From: UBA3478 sp965662045
Lineage (GTDB): Bacteria > Bacteroidota > Bacteroidia > Flavobacteriales > Flavobacteriaceae
Direction: 5' to 3'
NCBI GenBank assembly: GCA_965662045.1
Contig: CBFIGE010000005.1
Span: forward strand, 97,378-161,377
DNA length: 64,000 nt
Notes under the pieces: generated by a model
What the model was told of the DNA's origin: nothing
Database searches by the model: none
Seen by the model: only the letters and a program-made list of their open reading frames with translations
In this document: in pieces, positions 35,685-46,400 of the stretch
Numbering within the stretch: the first letter of the stretch is position 1
Layout: the number at the start of each line of letters is the position of its first letter
Position numbers and translations under genes: made by a program

Positions 35685-37166
35685 TTAAGGATGTTCTCGT
35701 TTTACTTTTGATGTTATGGAGACACGTTTATCAGCTTTGTAGGCTACTACATAAGCATCCGCGTATCCAGACAACTTAGCGCGTTCTAAAAGTCGTTTCA
35801 CAGATGCATACGAATGAGTTTCACCTACCATATATCGTGTATATTGACCAAATTGTTCAGTGCTGATATTAGGTAGTCCATTAAAACTGTCTGAGACAGG
35901 TTTAATAACTAAACTTGTTTTTCTAGCCATGATTTGAACCTTGAAGGTAATTAGAGTTTTATTCACCTCTTTAAGCGCTTCTGCTTTTTCATTTTCGACA
36001 GTCTGTTCCTGAGAGCTTTCTTTATGGCTTGTCTCTAAATGGTCTTTTTTATCTTTTACAGACTCCTTACTGCTATCGACTTCTGTTTGATAAGTCTCTG
36101 ATTCTTCAGACGGATTGCTTTCTTTAGTTATTTCTTCAGGGTCGTTTGCAGTGGGGGGAGTTGACAATATTTCATCCTCACTTTTTTGAATCAAATCAAT
36201 TTCTGAATCTCCGTCTTCAATTTTGTCCTGAGTTTTTTGGGTTTCATAGCTGTTGATGATTTCTTGATTCTTTTCTTTGGTCTCCTGCAATTCTTTATAA
36301 GAATTGATAATTGTTGGGGATGCAATCTCCTCCTGATTTATGGTCTCAGTGGTTGATGCTCCTCCAATCTCTTCGGTATCTACATCACTGAAAACACTAT
36401 TACGCTCAAAATTCTTTTTGTATAATAATACCGCCTGGGCAATGGAACGCCCCATTTCGATTTGTCCTTTTTTAGAATTCAGATAGCTTCCTTCGTTTTT
36501 GTTGGTCAAAAAACCTGTTTCTACCAATACACTAGGCATAAAAGTTTGATGTAAAACAATAAAGCCAGCTTGCTTCACTTTTCGATCTTTTCTTTTGAGC
36601 TCTCTGGTAAAACTATTTTGTATTAGCGAAGCTAACTGGATACTTTTCTCTAGATGTTCTTCTTGCATTACCGTAAGACCTATTACGGATTCCGGAGAAT
36701 CTATATCATATTTGGCATATTTTTCTCTAAAGTCATCCTCAAGGTAGATTACAGAGTTTTCGCGTTTTGCAACTTTAAAATTTTCCTCCGAAGCATGCAA
36801 ACCTAACACGAATGTGCCTGCTCCATAGGCGTTTGAGCTATGTGCGTCACAATGAATGGACAGGAAAAGGTCTGCATCATTTCTGTTTGCAATAGCACCT
36901 CTCTCTTCAAGTTCCAAAAAAGTGTCGCTATCTCTAGTATAAACGACTTTGATATTACTTTCTTTGGACAACTCTTTTCCAATCGCTAGAGCAATATTAA
37001 GGGCAATGTTTTTTTCAATAAAGCCGTTACCGACATTACCAGGGTCTTTTCCACCGTGACCGGCGTCAATTACAACAACAAAAGGTTTTGTATTGACTAT
37101 TGCATCGGCCCAGAGAAAATGAGTCGTAATTAATATAAAAGTCAAAAATAAAATACTTTTTCGCAT
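35685..37166 (-). CDS. N-acetylmuramoyl-L-alanine amidase with acidic linker and SPOR-like end
   Basis: This is a 493-residue exported amidase (signal about residues 1-22). An Amidase_3 domain spans about 28-245: VIDAGHGGKDPGN (zinc His), the Glu in GFIEKNIALNIA, LSIHCDAHS and LVETGFLTNKNEG with the catalytic Glu. Next comes a long acidic linker rich in Glu, Ser and Lys (about 260-390), then a C-terminal segment (about 400-485) that looks SPOR-like (TFKVQIMA, GQYTRYMVGE, YADAYVVAY). It cleaves peptide from glycan in peptidoglycan during division. It leads the operon with mlaD and the Fe-S genes. Confidence 0.92.
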   Translation of the reverse strand: MRKSILFLTFILITTHFLWADAIVNTKPFVVVIDAGHGGKDPGNVGNGFIEKNIALNIALAIGKELSKESNIKVVYTRDSDTFLELEERGAIANRNDADLFLSIHCDAHSSNAYGAGTFVLGLHASEENFKVAKRENSVIYLEDDFREKYAKYDIDSPESVIGLTVMQEEHLEKSIQLASLIQNSFTRELKRKDRKVKQAGFIVLHQTFMPSVLVETGFLTNKNEGSYLNSKKGQIEMGRSIAQAVLLYKKNFERNSVFSDVDTEEIGGASTTETINQEEIASPTIINSYKELQETKEKNQEIINSYETQKTQDKIEDGDSEIDLIQKSEDEILSTPPTANDPEEITKESNPSEESETYQTEVDSSKESVKDKKDHLETSHKESSQEQTVENEKAEALKEVNKTLITFKVQIMARKTSLVIKPVSDSFNGLPNISTEQFGQYTRYMVGETHSYASVKRLLERAKLSGYADAYVVAYKADKRVSITSKVKREHP

Positions 37167-37200
37167 GTTTATATTGGTTTGTAAGGACTATAATATACTT

Positions 37201-37208
37201 CAAATTTA
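37201..37208 (-). promoter_or_regulatory. Bacteroidota -7 promoter element for the amidase operon
   Basis: On the minus strand the site reads TAAATTTG, an exact TAnnTTTG match, 34 bp upstream of the amidase start. It pairs back-to-back with a plus-strand match at 37243 for lptD in the same 130-bp divergent region. Confidence 0.5.
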
Positions 37209-37242
37209 ATAAATCCTATTTCAACTTAAGTTAAATATTGTG

Positions 37243-37250
37243 TAAGTTTG
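37243..37250 (+). promoter_or_regulatory. Bacteroidota -7 promoter element for lptD
   Basis: TAAGTTTG matches TAnnTTTG exactly, 46 bp upstream of the lptD start. It diverges from a minus-strand element at 37201 for the amidase operon. Confidence 0.5.
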
Positions 37251-37296
37251 ATGTCAAAAATCAAGCCATACTTGGTAATTAATATTCTCTACAGAT

Positions 37297-40065
37297 TTGG
37301 GCCTATCTAAATTTTCAGTTGTCTTAGTGTTGTTAGCCCTTTTTTTATCTGGTGGAATTCATTCACAAGAGAAAAAAATCAAAGGCCTTACCGCTCCACT
37401 TTTTCAGTCTAAAATTGAAGTTCAAAAAGTAACTGATGCGCTTAAGTTCGACGCAGAAAACAGTGGTTTAACGAAAAAAGATAGTATCCTACCAAATGCA
37501 GTTTCTAACGGAAAAATAACTGGACCTATCAAATACAAGGCAAAAGATTTTGTCAAAATAAGTCAACTCGAGAATAAAATTGCACTGAATAACGAAGCTG
37601 AAATTTTATATGAAGACACAGAACTAACTGCTGGGATTATCGATATTGATTATTTGACTAGTGAAGTTCAGGCCGGCCGAATCACCAATGATAAGGGCGA
37701 AAAAGAGCAAACACCTAATTTTACTCAAGGGCCTTCGGTTGTGATTCCAGATTCAATTCGATTTAATTTCAATACCCAAAAAGCCCTTATTTATAACTCC
37801 AGAACAGAACAAGGAGCTTCACTAGGTGCATTGGGTGGAGGTGAATCGATGAAAGTCTTTACTGAATTCACCAAAAAAGAAAACGATTCAGTTTTTTTCT
37901 TTAAAGACGGAAAATTGACGACCGCAAAAGATACGATTGATCCAGACTACTACATCAAAATTAGAAAAGCAAAATTTGTTCCTGGTAAAAAGATTATAGC
38001 AGGTTTTGCCAATATGTATCTAGAAGATGTACCTACTCCGATTGCCTTACCATTTGCTTATTTCCCCTTGACCACAGGACGAACAGGAGGATTGATATTT
38101 CCGACAATTACAAATGATCCCCAACGCGGTTATGCCTTACAGAATGGTGGATACTACTTGCCTTTAAGCGAATATGCTGATCTTAATATTATGGGAGACT
38201 TCTACACCAACGGAAGTTATGGGATGCGCTTGCAGTCCGTTTACACCAAGCGCTATAAATATCGAGGTAATGTTAATTTTCGATTTGAAAATCTTGTCAA
38301 CAGTCAAAAAGGATTCGACGATTACAGCCGAAGTACCATTTTTAATTTACAGATCTCACATTCACAAGATGCCAAAGCAAGTCCCAATTCAAGATTTTCA
38401 GCCTCTGTTAACATTGGAAGTAGTTCGTATTTCAGGAATTCTGCAAACCAACAGAATTTGGCATTAACACAGAATAACAATTTGTCCTCATCTGTCTCCT
38501 ATTCGAAAACATTTCCTGCTTATCCCTCTGTGAATTTGAGTTTAACTGCGACCCACAATCAAAACACAAATACGCAGGCCATCAATATGACCCTACCTAC
38601 AATGCAAGCCAATATGGAACGTATATTTCCCTTTGCTAAACGCAATGGTATAAAAAAAGGAATTATACAAAATATCAACTTGCAATACTCCATGAGGGCA
38701 GAAAATAGAATTCGAACAACAGACTCTTTATTTCTAACTTCACGAATGTTTGAGGATGCAAAATTTGGAGCACGTCACAGTATTCCTATAAGCACCAACT
38801 TTAAGGTTGCAAAATACTTAAGTATTTCTGCAGGTGCGAGTTATGAAGATGTCTGGACCTTTGAAACCTTTAGGCGAGGCCAAGACCCTAATGCAGAATT
38901 CAATAAAGAAATTGTATTGGACACCGTGAGAGGATTTGAACGATATAACAATTACGGTATTAGCTCAAGTGTTGGAACCACCTTATACGGAACATACACC
39001 TTCAATGAAAATTCAAAATTTGAAGCGATACGACATGTGATAAGGCCTTCGGTTTCTTGGAGTTACAAACCTTCATTTGAGCAATACTACGATTATTACG
39101 AACGTTACGACGGAGCGCTAGAACAATATTCAAGTTTTGAGGGAAGTCTTTACGGGGCGCCCAGTCTAAGGCGAACTAACAGCTTGAGTTTTGCACTTCA
39201 AAACACTTTAGAAGCCAAAGTAAGGCCTAAGGATAGTACCGAAACGGAATCAAAAAAGGTGTCCCTATTAAGCAATTTGAATTTTTCAAGTTCCTATAAC
39301 ATGGAGGCAGATTCTCTAAGAATAAGTCCAGTCACCTTTAATGGAGCAACATCCTTATTTGATAAAAAAATGAGTATCAATTTTACGGGAGCATTAGACC
39401 CTTATGCTTTGGATGCCAATAACCGAAAAATAAATAAACTCAACGTAAAAAACAACGGTTCACTTTTTCGTCTTACTCGATTTAGTGTAAATGTGGGTTA
39501 CTCATTAGACAATAAAACCTTTGATAGAAATGCTCGCAAAGACGATGAACAAGAATCAGAAGGTAGAAATGGCGAGAATTACAATGAAGACTACAGAGCG
39601 GCTAGTGGAGGGCGTGATGATGATTTATTTGGATTTGGTTTAAATGATGGAGGTTTTGATGATCGAAACCAATCGAGTAGAGCTCCTGAAGATGAGGAAG
39701 AAGAAGAAAGTGAATTATATCGAAACCCCTTACCCTGGACACTTCGTTTGGCATTTACCTCAAATTATTCTAACAACGTAAGGCAAAATGAATTTACAAA
39801 TACCTCCTTAATGTTTTCAGGGACTGTAGATCTTACCCCTAAGTGGAAAGTTCGTTTTTCCTCTGGATATGATTTTAAAAATAAAGGATTCAATTTAACC
39901 CAACTCGGATTTAAACGAGAATTAAAAAGTTTTGACTTGAGATTTAATTGGGTACCTTTTGGAAGGAATCAACGGTGGGATTTCTTTATAGGTATAAATA
40001 GCTCTATGCTCTCTGATCTCAAATGGGAAAGTAGAAGCCAAAGAAATACCTCGTTCAGGCGTTGA
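37297..40065 (+). CDS. lptD: LPS-assembly outer-membrane protein LptD, Bacteroidota type
   Basis: This 922-residue protein should insert lipopolysaccharide into the outer leaflet of the outer membrane. A signal peptide (VVLVLLALFLSGGIHSQ) precedes a periplasmic beta-jellyroll of the LptA/OstA type (about 70-230, e.g. ALNNEAEILYEDTELTAGIIDIDY), then a large barrel from about 250. An acidic low-complexity loop (EDEEEEESELY) sits near 800 between strands. The start codon appears to be TTG at 37297, as no ATG lies near the signal. It diverges from the amidase and is followed by ridA. Confidence 0.9.
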   Translation: MGLSKFSVVLVLLALFLSGGIHSQEKKIKGLTAPLFQSKIEVQKVTDALKFDAENSGLTKKDSILPNAVSNGKITGPIKYKAKDFVKISQLENKIALNNEAEILYEDTELTAGIIDIDYLTSEVQAGRITNDKGEKEQTPNFTQGPSVVIPDSIRFNFNTQKALIYNSRTEQGASLGALGGGESMKVFTEFTKKENDSVFFFKDGKLTTAKDTIDPDYYIKIRKAKFVPGKKIIAGFANMYLEDVPTPIALPFAYFPLTTGRTGGLIFPTITNDPQRGYALQNGGYYLPLSEYADLNIMGDFYTNGSYGMRLQSVYTKRYKYRGNVNFRFENLVNSQKGFDDYSRSTIFNLQISHSQDAKASPNSRFSASVNIGSSSYFRNSANQQNLALTQNNNLSSSVSYSKTFPAYPSVNLSLTATHNQNTNTQAINMTLPTMQANMERIFPFAKRNGIKKGIIQNINLQYSMRAENRIRTTDSLFLTSRMFEDAKFGARHSIPISTNFKVAKYLSISAGASYEDVWTFETFRRGQDPNAEFNKEIVLDTVRGFERYNNYGISSSVGTTLYGTYTFNENSKFEAIRHVIRPSVSWSYKPSFEQYYDYYERYDGALEQYSSFEGSLYGAPSLRRTNSLSFALQNTLEAKVRPKDSTETESKKVSLLSNLNFSSSYNMEADSLRISPVTFNGATSLFDKKMSINFTGALDPYALDANNRKINKLNVKNNGSLFRLTRFSVNVGYSLDNKTFDRNARKDDEQESEGRNGENYNEDYRAASGGRDDDLFGFGLNDGGFDDRNQSSRAPEDEEEEESELYRNPLPWTLRLAFTSNYSNNVRQNEFTNTSLMFSGTVDLTPKWKVRFSSGYDFKNKGFNLTQLGFKRELKSFDLRFNWVPFGRNQRWDFFIGINSSMLSDLKWESRSQRNTSFRR

Positions 40066-40085
40066 AACAATTTAATTATAGTACT

Positions 40086-40466
40086 ATGAAAGAAATTATC
40101 ACAACCTCAAAAGCTGCTGCACCAATTGGCCCTTATAATCAAGCGGTGAAATTTGGAAACACCCTTTATACCTCTGGACAAATCGCAATAGATTCAAGTA
40201 CTGGAGGTCTTGTTCAATCCGATATCAAAGCAGAGACCAAACAATGCATGGAAAATTTAAAAGCCATCTTAGATGAAGCTGGTTTTTCATTCGAAGATGT
40301 AGTCAAGACCAGCATTTTTATAGCCGATATGCACCAATTTTCAGAAATCAACGTAGTTTATGGAAGTTACTTTGACGACAAAACTGCCCCGGCACGTGAA
40401 ACAGTAGAAGTTGCTAATCTTCCAAAATTTGTAAATGTTGAGATTTCAATGATTGCTATGAAATAA
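40086..40466 (+). CDS. ridA: RidA family enamine/imine deaminase
   Basis: RidA speeds hydrolysis of reactive 2-aminoacrylate and related imines to keto acids. The 126 residues from the ATG at 40086 are of normal length; an upstream TTG in lptD's end is unlikely. Motifs are TSKAAAPIGPYNQAV, YTSGQIAID, the Arg of APARETVEVANLPK and VEISMIAMK. It starts 20 bp after lptD and ends at a bidirectional terminator. Confidence 0.95.
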   Translation: MKEIITTSKAAAPIGPYNQAVKFGNTLYTSGQIAIDSSTGGLVQSDIKAETKQCMENLKAILDEAGFSFEDVVKTSIFIADMHQFSEINVVYGSYFDDKTAPARETVEVANLPKFVNVEISMIAMK

Positions 40467-40468
40467 AA

Positions 40469-40491
40469 AAAGACGCTGTTAAAGCGTCTTT
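40469..40491. terminator. bidirectional rho-independent terminator
   Basis: AAAGACGCT, loop GTTAA, AGCGTCTTT with A runs before and T runs after gives a symmetric hairpin that can end transcription from ridA and from the convergent kinase gene. It overlaps the last codons of the kinase gene. Confidence 0.85.
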
Positions 40492-41330
40492 TTGTGAAAT
40501 TCTACTAGACCGTCTATAGGTCGTTGTTCAATTTTTCCAATGACTAAGTCGTTACGCTCAAGACAAGCGCTAACCTCATCTCGCAAGAAATGGGCAATAC
40601 TGCCCACGAAGTGAATTGGTACTTTCGTCGCCAATTCAAATTGCATGATATGGTTATTGACGAATTGTTGTAAGCCCTTTTCTATTACTCCTTTGCAATA
40701 AGAATGTTCCTTATTTTCGATTAAGAATCTGGCAAATTTGGCTAAATAGGTATTTGGATTCGGCTGTTTGTATAAATACTCTTTGATGACATCAGCTTCT
40801 AATTCGAATTGTTTTGAAAACTTCATTCCCAAGTCTTGTGGCATTTTATGAAAGTAATAATCTCTCAAGAGTTTTCTTCCAAAGAAATTTCCACTTCCAT
40901 CATCCATTAGAATATATCCAAGGGAAGTGACCTTTTGAAAAGCCTGATGTCCGTCGTAATACGAACAATTTGACCCTGTACCCAGGATACAAACGATACC
41001 TTGCTTACCGATTTCAGTGGTAGAGTAAATCGCAGCATAAGTATCTTCTTGAACGGCGATATGAGCATTAGGGAAAAAATCTTTAAAAATTTCAATCAGA
41101 AATTTCTTCATACGGTCAGTTCCGCAGCCTGCACCGTAAAAGTGTACCTGCTCAACCTTAGTGCTGTTCTGAGAAAGCTCGTAGTTATTAGCGAGTCGAT
41201 CCTCTATGACTTCTCGAGTTAAAACTTCAGGAGACAAACCCAAGGTTTGTGTCATAAAAAGTTGTTCACCAGAATTCGAAAGTGCAATCCAATCTGACTT
41301 TGTGGCTCCACTATCAACGACTAAAATCAT
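40479..41330 (-). CDS. BadF/BadG-type ATPase, N-acetylglucosamine kinase-like
   Basis: This 283-residue protein of the ASKHA fold starts MILVVDSGATKSDW (phosphate-1 motif), then CILGTGSNCSYYDG (phosphate-2) and VGSIAHFLRDEV (adenosine motif). This is the BadF/BadG/GlcNAc-kinase group. Length and context after gap suggest sugar phosphorylation, most likely GlcNAc or an anhydro-sugar, but the substrate is not fixed by sequence. It follows gap by 9 bp. Confidence 0.85.
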   Translation of the reverse strand: MILVVDSGATKSDWIALSNSGEQLFMTQTLGLSPEVLTREVIEDRLANNYELSQNSTKVEQVHFYGAGCGTDRMKKFLIEIFKDFFPNAHIAVQEDTYAAIYSTTEIGKQGIVCILGTGSNCSYYDGHQAFQKVTSLGYILMDDGSGNFFGRKLLRDYYFHKMPQDLGMKFSKQFELEADVIKEYLYKQPNPNTYLAKFARFLIENKEHSYCKGVIEKGLQQFVNNHIMQFELATKVPIHFVGSIAHFLRDEVSACLERNDLVIGKIEQRPIDGLVEFHKKTL

Positions 41331-41339
41331 TGTAATAAA

Positions 41340-42341
41340 TTATAAAGAGGCTACGTGTAAAGAGAGGTCAACGAGTTTGTTTGAATATCCTGCCTCGTTA
41401 TCATACCAAGAAATAACCTTGAAAAATTTATCATTCAACTCAATACCAGCTCCAGCATCAAAGATACTTGTGCGTGCGTCGCCAATAAAATCTTGAGAAA
41501 CAACAGCTTCGTCTTCGTAACCTAAGATTCCTTTCAACTCATTCTCAGAAGCTTTTTTCATCACGGCTTTTATTTCTTCATAGGAAGTCTGTTTTTCAAG
41601 ACGAACCGTTAAATCAACCACAGACACATCTGCAGTCGGAACTCTAAAGGCCATTCCCGTTAGTTTCCCCTCAAGGGCAGGAATTACTTTGGTTACAGCC
41701 TTAGCCGCTCCTGTTGATGCAGGAATTATATTTAATAGTGAAGAACGTCCACCTCTATAATCTTTTCTAGATGGACCATCCACTGTCATTTGCGTGGCGG
41801 TAGTGGCGTGAACTGTAGTCATTAATCCTTCTTCTATGCCAAAGGTGTCATCGAGAACCTTGGCTAAAGGGGCTAGACAATTCGTTGTACAAGAAGCATT
41901 AGAAACGATAGTGTCAGATGCTTTTGCGTCATTGTGATTGACACCCATAACAAACATAGGTGCGTCTTTCGAAGGTGCAGAAATTACCACCTTTTGAGCT
42001 CCACCATCGATGTGTTTTTGGGCCATGTCAAGGGTTGTAAAAATCCCTGTACATTCGGCAACCACAGTTGCACCAACCTCGTTCCACTTTAAGTTTTGTG
42101 GATCGCGCTCCGCAGTAATTCTAATATTTTTACCATTTACGATAAGTTGACCATTGATTACTTCAACGGAACCATTGAATCTTCCGTGTACTGAATCATA
42201 TTTTAAAAGGTATGCAAGGTGTTCTACGTCTAATAAGTCATTGATTGCAACGATTTCAACATCATTTCTGTCTGCTGCTGCGCGGAAAACCATTCTTCCG
42301 ATTCTTCCAAATCCGTTAATACCAATCTGTAATTGTGCCAT
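41340..42341 (-). CDS. gap: glyceraldehyde-3-phosphate dehydrogenase, type I
   Basis: This glycolytic enzyme oxidises glyceraldehyde-3-phosphate with NAD+ and phosphate. The 333 residues start with GINGFGRIGRMVFR; the catalytic Cys lies in SNASCTTNCLAPLAKV at about 150, and WYDNEAGYSNKLVD closes the protein. It follows pfkA by 16 bp, forming a glycolysis operon. Confidence 0.97.
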   Translation of the reverse strand: MAQLQIGINGFGRIGRMVFRAAADRNDVEIVAINDLLDVEHLAYLLKYDSVHGRFNGSVEVINGQLIVNGKNIRITAERDPQNLKWNEVGATVVAECTGIFTTLDMAQKHIDGGAQKVVISAPSKDAPMFVMGVNHNDAKASDTIVSNASCTTNCLAPLAKVLDDTFGIEEGLMTTVHATTATQMTVDGPSRKDYRGGRSSLLNIIPASTGAAKAVTKVIPALEGKLTGMAFRVPTADVSVVDLTVRLEKQTSYEEIKAVMKKASENELKGILGYEDEAVVSQDFIGDARTSIFDAGAGIELNDKFFKVISWYDNEAGYSNKLVDLSLHVASL

Positions 42342-42357
42342 TTTTATTGATTTTAAT

Positions 42358-43344
42358 TTATGTTGTCATTATATCTGAAACCCTGATGAGTTCTTGATCT
42401 ACTTGTGTTAATCCACTTATTGCCTCAGATATTGGAACTAGTACCAAAGAAGTATCTCTAATTCCAATCATTTCGGTACTGCGGCCTGCGAGCAAAGATT
42501 CCACCGCCTTTACACCCATTCTAGATGCTAAAACACGATCGAAACAAGTTGGATTACCTCCTCTTTGCATATGTCCTAATACTGAAACTCTAACGTCGTA
42601 AATGGGAAGGTTCTTTTCGACATAGTCTTTTAATTCAAATACGTTATTTCCGGTTTTGTCTCCTTCGGCCACAATAACTATACTTGAAGACTTACCTGAA
42701 TTCTTACTGCGCTTTAAAGATTCTACCAAACGCTCAAGACCTAAGTTTTGTTCTGGAATTAAAATTTCCTCTGCACCAGCACCTACACCGGCATTGAGTG
42801 CTATTAATCCCACATCTCGACCCATTACTTCCACAAAGAATAGGCGATTGTGTGAACTTGCAGTATCTCTAATTTTATCGATGGCATCTACCACTGTATT
42901 AATGGCGGTATCGAATCCCAATGTAAATGATGTGCCTAATATGTCATTATCTATTGTTCCTGGAATTCCCATTACAGGAAAATCGAACTCCTCATTAAAT
43001 TTTAAGGCTCCTGTGAAGCTTCCATTACCACCGATTACCACTAGGGCGTCAACTCCAGCTTTTACCAATTGATTATGAGCTTTTTTTCTGCCTTCGAGAG
43101 TTCGAAACTCTTCGCTTCTCGCGGATTGCAAAATGGTTCCTCCTTTATTGATGATATTGTTGACACTTCTAGCGTTAAAGGTTTTAAAATCACCTTCAAT
43201 CATGCCTTGATATCCTCTGTAGACGGCAGTACATTTTATGTTGAGATAGGCACATGTGCGAACAACAGAACGTATTGCTGCGTTCATTCCAGGGGCGTCT
43301 CCCCCTGAAGTAAGAACCCCAATGTTTTTGATTGATTTACTCAT
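42358..43344 (-). CDS. pfkA: ATP-dependent 6-phosphofructokinase
   Basis: PfkA phosphorylates fructose-6-phosphate to fructose-1,6-bisphosphate, the committed glycolytic step. The 328 residues include GVLTSGGDAPGMNAAIR, IGGNGSFTGA, the catalytic PGTIDNDILGT with Asp, FVEVMGRDVGLIA and VLGHMQRGGNPT. The Gly in GGDAPG suits ATP rather than pyrophosphate use. It leads a pfkA-gap-kinase operon with an exact -7 promoter match 18 bp upstream. Confidence 0.97.
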   Translation of the reverse strand: MSKSIKNIGVLTSGGDAPGMNAAIRSVVRTCAYLNIKCTAVYRGYQGMIEGDFKTFNARSVNNIINKGGTILQSARSEEFRTLEGRKKAHNQLVKAGVDALVVIGGNGSFTGALKFNEEFDFPVMGIPGTIDNDILGTSFTLGFDTAINTVVDAIDKIRDTASSHNRLFFVEVMGRDVGLIALNAGVGAGAEEILIPEQNLGLERLVESLKRSKNSGKSSSIVIVAEGDKTGNNVFELKDYVEKNLPIYDVRVSVLGHMQRGGNPTCFDRVLASRMGVKAVESLLAGRSTEMIGIRDTSLVLVPISEAISGLTQVDQELIRVSDIMTT

Positions 43345-43362
43345 TCTATTTCAAAAAGTGCT

Positions 43363-43370
43363 CAAAACTA
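43363..43370 (-). promoter_or_regulatory. Bacteroidota -7 promoter element for pfkA
   Basis: On the minus strand the site reads TAGTTTTG, an exact TAnnTTTG match, 18 bp before the pfkA start, implying a short leader. No clear -33 motif. Confidence 0.45.
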
Positions 43371-43412
43371 ATAAACTAAACTTATATAACCCTCTTGATT
43401 TATGTATTTCAG

Positions 43413-43460
43413 AAAAAAGAGCGTAGAAATAACTATTTCTTTAAAATCACCCTACTCTTT
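43413..43460 (-). terminator. probable terminator spanning the tamB stop codon
   Basis: On the minus strand AAGAG..., an inner hairpin AGAAAT-AGTT-ATTTCT, and GCTCTTTTTT form a composite fold ending in six T residues. It begins inside the last codons of tamB. Stability is moderate because the outer stem has an interruption. Confidence 0.4.
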
Positions 43461-46400
43461 TTGAATGATTTTCATTAAAAGGCTTTTAAAATTATCAAAA
43501 TCTACCTGATATGATAAACCGACTCCTTGAGTATACCCCTGTTGCTCGGCTAAAAATTGTCTAATTTCATTCTCTCGATTGAATATTTTAGCACTAAGGG
43601 TTCCTTCATCATTGAGTATAATCTGAATTTCAAGATCACCTGCGATGACTGTTTCTGAAACTCCACCTACTGGAACTCCAACCTTACCATTTATTAAAAT
43701 TCGGTCAGAGATCTGTGTACTCACCGTTACCCCTATTCGATTTTCAATTTGAACATCAGCTGTGGGATCTAAAAAGCCTTGCTCATAGGACAATCCTAAA
43801 TCAAAAGTTTCACTCTCTCCAAGTACTTGATCTAATAAGCCAGATGCCGTTTGAAATAAATTTCCTGTTAGTGCCTGTTGGTTTATTCCTATCTGGTCGT
43901 TGACGAAAGTTCCCTGCGCGAGTAAAAAGAATGCGTTTCGCTCGCGTATCGTTGGGTCTTGTAAACGGTATTGCAATTCGGATTTAATAACTGAAGAGGT
44001 ATTGGGAAAAGCAATGTCAAAGTTGATATTAGGCGCCTCTAACTCCCCTTCTAAACGCACGAGCACCTCTGTTGGAATTCTTCCTGAAAAGGAAGTGCTT
44101 TCTAATATAGGTGAAGGATTTGCGTTTAATGAATAAACAGCATCCATCTGGAGTTGGGCAGCAAGTGGATCTCCGTCCCAGAGTAATGTTCCTCCGGGCT
44201 GAAGTTTAAACCTCTTGTCAATGAGTCCTCCGAATTTATAATTGTAAAAACCTTCTACTGCAACAAACTCACCATACATATTAAATTTACCATCGGTGTT
44301 GATTTCCATAAGTAATAACCCTTCGCCACTGCCCTTTAATGAACTTCCGCTTCTGGGGTCGATTACAATTTCGACCTCTGCTTGGTCAGTTACTTCTATA
44401 TCAAAATTAAGTTCTAACCCTCGATAGGTTTTTAAAACCTTCTCATTCTTCATTTGCTCAATTGTCTTGTCTCCCACAAAATTGATGAAAGAATAGTCAG
44501 ATTCAGATTCTGCATCACCCAAAGGAATTTTTAAACTAGTACCTTGTGCAGAGGCCCCGTTAAATTCAATGTTTAATTGAGTAGAAAGGCCTTTAATATA
44601 TCCTTTGCCCAAAACAAATCCTGTTCCGTAATACAAGGAATTGGGCTGATTATCTGTATTGAGAATAAGGAATCGATCAAAATTGGTATCTACCTCAAGA
44701 TCAAGATTCCAGATTTTGAAATTTTCATGTGAAATGCGTCCTGAGATATTTGCAGACGTATCATAAATACGATCTCTAAAATCAAAATTTATAAAGTCAA
44801 AATTTTGATTTTCAATTTGAATGATAGCCTGATCTGATATTTGATAATCTGTATTGAGATACTGAAAAGCCATTCCTCCATTGTTGAGTTTTAGTAGACC
44901 ATTTATCATTGGCTTTTCAAGACTGCCACTCACATCAATTTCCCCTGTTAATTCCCCTGTTAATCTGTGTAATGTCTGTTTCCCAAGAGGAGAAAATGGA
45001 GCAATGCCAAAATCATCTAATTCTGCATTTAATTCATATATATACCTCTCATCTTCGTCTTGTTCAATACTTCCCTGAATATTGAGAAGCGTCTGCTGCT
45101 CGCCTTCAATCCAGGAGGCTACCTCAAAAGAACTCAGATCTCTGTTTCCTGCAATAACCATTTGGGCATCTCCAACAACTTTTTGGTTGACACTTAAATC
45201 TTCGATTTCCAGACTAGTACTTGGTATGTATTGACCGTTGATTTGATTGATTGTCATAAAGCCATCAAGTACGCCATCTAACTCTAGATTTCGAATGTCT
45301 GGAGTTACCTTGAACAATTGAACACCTTTGAAATTTAAATCAATTTGCTTTTCAGTAGCAGCTACATACGGGGCATTGATTTGAATGCGATCTCCTTCAT
45401 CATTTGCGAGTTCGATTTGATTGATTTTTAAGCGTTGTTCTTTTGGATTATAGGACAATTTATGATCCAATGCATTGGCCGTATTTAACTTCCAAGTTTT
45501 CCCCTTTAGTCCCAATTGAGAAGGTTTGATATAAATATCAATAGTTTCTTGACTTGAGTTAATAGGTTGACTTAAATTAAGTTCAAAAACATTACTATTT
45601 GATCTATAACTTTTAAACTTTAATGTGGAGAGAATCGAATCTCGTTGCTCAAAAGCATCAAATGTTAATTCTCTCAAATTGATGAGTGAAGATTTAATAG
45701 AGTCAATGGCAAAGGTCAAACCCACTTGTTCGCTGTTGTTATTCAAGTCTCCTATCAAATTGTGAATCTCATATTTTTGAAAGGTCAATAAAGGTGTGCT
45801 TATAGATAATTGGGTTAATGAATCTCTTAAATTAAAATTCCCTTTAAGACTTGAGTTTTCGGAAAGTTTAAAATTTGGATTTAACAGAGCGGCTATTTTA
45901 CTTTTTAATTCGAGATCAAAAATCAGCGCATTGTTTTGATTATTTGCTCTGATAGGCTCAACTATACCTAAAATTCTATTTTTTACCAGGTTGAAATATT
46001 CATCGATGTATGCCCATTCGATATCACTTTTGAGAACACCTGAGACCAAATCGTCTGACACAAATTCAAATAATCTAAAATCATTACTAGTTCTGCTGCT
46101 ATTGACAACTAAATCCTTGAATTCAAGATAATTGTCTCGATCTGCATAACGGCCATCGTTGAATTGTAACACTCCTTCTAATTCGCTAAAATAATTACCG
46201 TCAAGATTGAGATTTAAATTGAAATTTAGATTTGATAATTCATCATTTCCAATACCAAACTTGAACAGTCGAAACCTTTTCAGCAAAAAGTTGATGTTGT
46301 AATTGTAAACAGGTAAGGAAAAATCAACCGATCCGCTTACGTCATATGAAAAATCTTCCTGACTGCTGTAAACTAAACCGTTGAATAATTTATCACTGAA

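Noticed and set aside
28342..37166. Antiphage defence or toxin-antitoxin system
   Set aside because: I looked for nuclease, TIR, reverse transcriptase, helicase or toxin pairs among these and other genes. The minus-strand block is envelope and redox genes. The only nucleases in the window are RmuC and the secreted NUC enzyme.
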